From positions 1-64,000 of the forward strand of contig CAZSFY010000012.1 in the NCBI GenBank assembly GCA_964606315.1: a stretch of 64,000 nt of DNA, read 5' to 3'. The notes beneath the pieces were generated by a model. It did not search any database and was not told where the DNA came from. It saw nothing but the letters and a program-made list of their open reading frames with translations. Position numbers and translations under genes: made by a program. The stretch's first letter is position 1. Each line of letters starts with the position of its first letter. This DNA is from Flavitalea sp964606315 (lineage in GTDB: Bacteria > Bacteroidota > Bacteroidia > Chitinophagales > Chitinophagaceae). This document shows positions 63,547-64,000 of this stretch, piece after piece.

Positions 63547-64000
63547 ATGAAATACTTTTTCTTATCTGTAATATTAGTTTGTAGCGGTTGCAAAAAACTG
63601 CTACAAATTCCTGATGGAGAAAAGCTAAAACTGGCTGACCAGGTATTTGGAACAAAGGAGACTGCCAATGAGGCAATATTAGGAATATATAGTAGCTGCA
63701 TGGATCTGCATAATATTAATTCTTCTATTACTGTTTTGGGTGGTTTGGTGGCTGATGAACTGACGGCCTATACTAATAATGAAAATTATAAAGAATACGA
63801 GTTAAATAATATTACGCCTCATAATGTCTCTTTACCATGGAAAAACCTCTATAAGATCATCTACCAATCTAATGATGCTATTACTCGTATAGATAATTCT
63901 TCTGAACTTGATATTACAGATAGAAATTATTTTAAAGGAGAAGCCCTATTTATCAGAGCTTACGCTTATTATTTATTGGTGAATTTTTTTGGTGAGGTTC
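63547..64000 (+). CDS. SusD/RagB-like lipoprotein, 5' part (cut by window end)
   Basis: The first 151 codons of a SusD-type lipoprotein: lipobox VCSGC near residue 14, then KKLLQIPDGEKLKL and the SusD/RagB N-terminal segment ANEAILGIYSSCMDLHNINS and RAYAYYLLVNFFGEV, where the last matches the conserved AEARFLRAYYYFLLVR-like motif of the family. It starts one base after the SusC stop. The rest is beyond the window, so its domains and length are not known. It completes the second Sus pair, FecR-SusC-SusD. Confidence 0.9.
   Translation, partial: MKYFFLSVILVCSGCKKLLQIPDGEKLKLADQVFGTKETANEAILGIYSSCMDLHNINSSITVLGGLVADELTAYTNNENYKEYELNNITPHNVSLPWKNLYKIIYQSNDAITRIDNSSELDITDRNYFKGEALFIRAYAYYLLVNFFGEV

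Overview
The window is from a Bacteroidota chromosome, most likely a Chitinophagaceae-type organism; I cannot fix the genus. The evidence is two SusC/SusD outer-membrane uptake loci (one with FecR), type IX secretion genes (an SprA homologue, a PorE-like OmpA protein and a gliding-motility C-terminal-domain cargo protein), futalosine-pathway menaquinone genes, and several promoters of the TTTG / TANNTTTG type. Most of the window is ordinary housekeeping sequence in short operons with 1-4 base overlaps. One 100-N assembly gap lies at 26796-26895.

Layout. 1-84 is the 3' end of a 5S rRNA with a terminator, so an rRNA operon lies just upstream. 158-7310 holds apbE, rarA, a lipoprotein esterase, aspS, an M90-like metallopeptidase and an FAD oxidoreductase. 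7307-13162 is a giant alpha-2-macroglobulin-like protein. 13280-18109 (minus) holds sucD, an MlaF/MlaE-type ABC pair and maeB. 18236-20945 holds an S41 peptidase, a small lipoprotein and a class-IV aminotransferase. 21056-25055 is an accessory block: three half-sites of a probable ArsR operator, arsR, an SRPBCC protein, a DoxX protein, a frameshifted YdeI-like gene, a small remnant, a methyltransferase, a second small membrane protein and an ECF sigma factor. 25160-26655 is mqnD-mqnB, followed upstream by an 89-bp tandem repeat that contains the gap and then by a heptamer repeat array. 27156-30402 holds two tandem 6-pyruvoyl-tetrahydropterin-synthase-type genes, folE, fabD and an SDR. 30518-39357 is fabH (minus), ruvA and sprA (plus). 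39366-50567 (minus) holds a small secreted protein, a PKD/gliding C-terminal protein, a hydrolase, a DUF4105 protein, guaB, dprA, a porE-like gene, queE and folD. 50845-53612 is a coupled pair, an outer-membrane barrel-like protein and a helix-hairpin-helix plus barrel protein. 54119-64000 contains SusC-SusD-lipoprotein, a terminator, then FecR-SusC(STN)-SusD, the last cut by the window end.

How the parts work together. SprA, the PorE-like protein and the gliding-type C-terminal domain on the PKD protein point to an active type IX secretion system, with components and a probable cargo encoded in the same 20 kb. mqnB and mqnD serve menaquinone synthesis. folE with the PTPS pair converts GTP to pterins, and queE shows that a 7-deazaguanine pathway is also present. 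The SusCD loci import unknown nutrients, the second probably under FecR-type control.

The least explained parts are the 89-bp repeat abutting the mqnB start codon, the heptamer hairpin array beside it, the ArsR-to-ECF accessory block with a decayed gene, the helix-hairpin-helix/outer-membrane-barrel pair, and the promoter with short ORFs ahead of the first susC. No clearly new system can be demonstrated from sequence alone.
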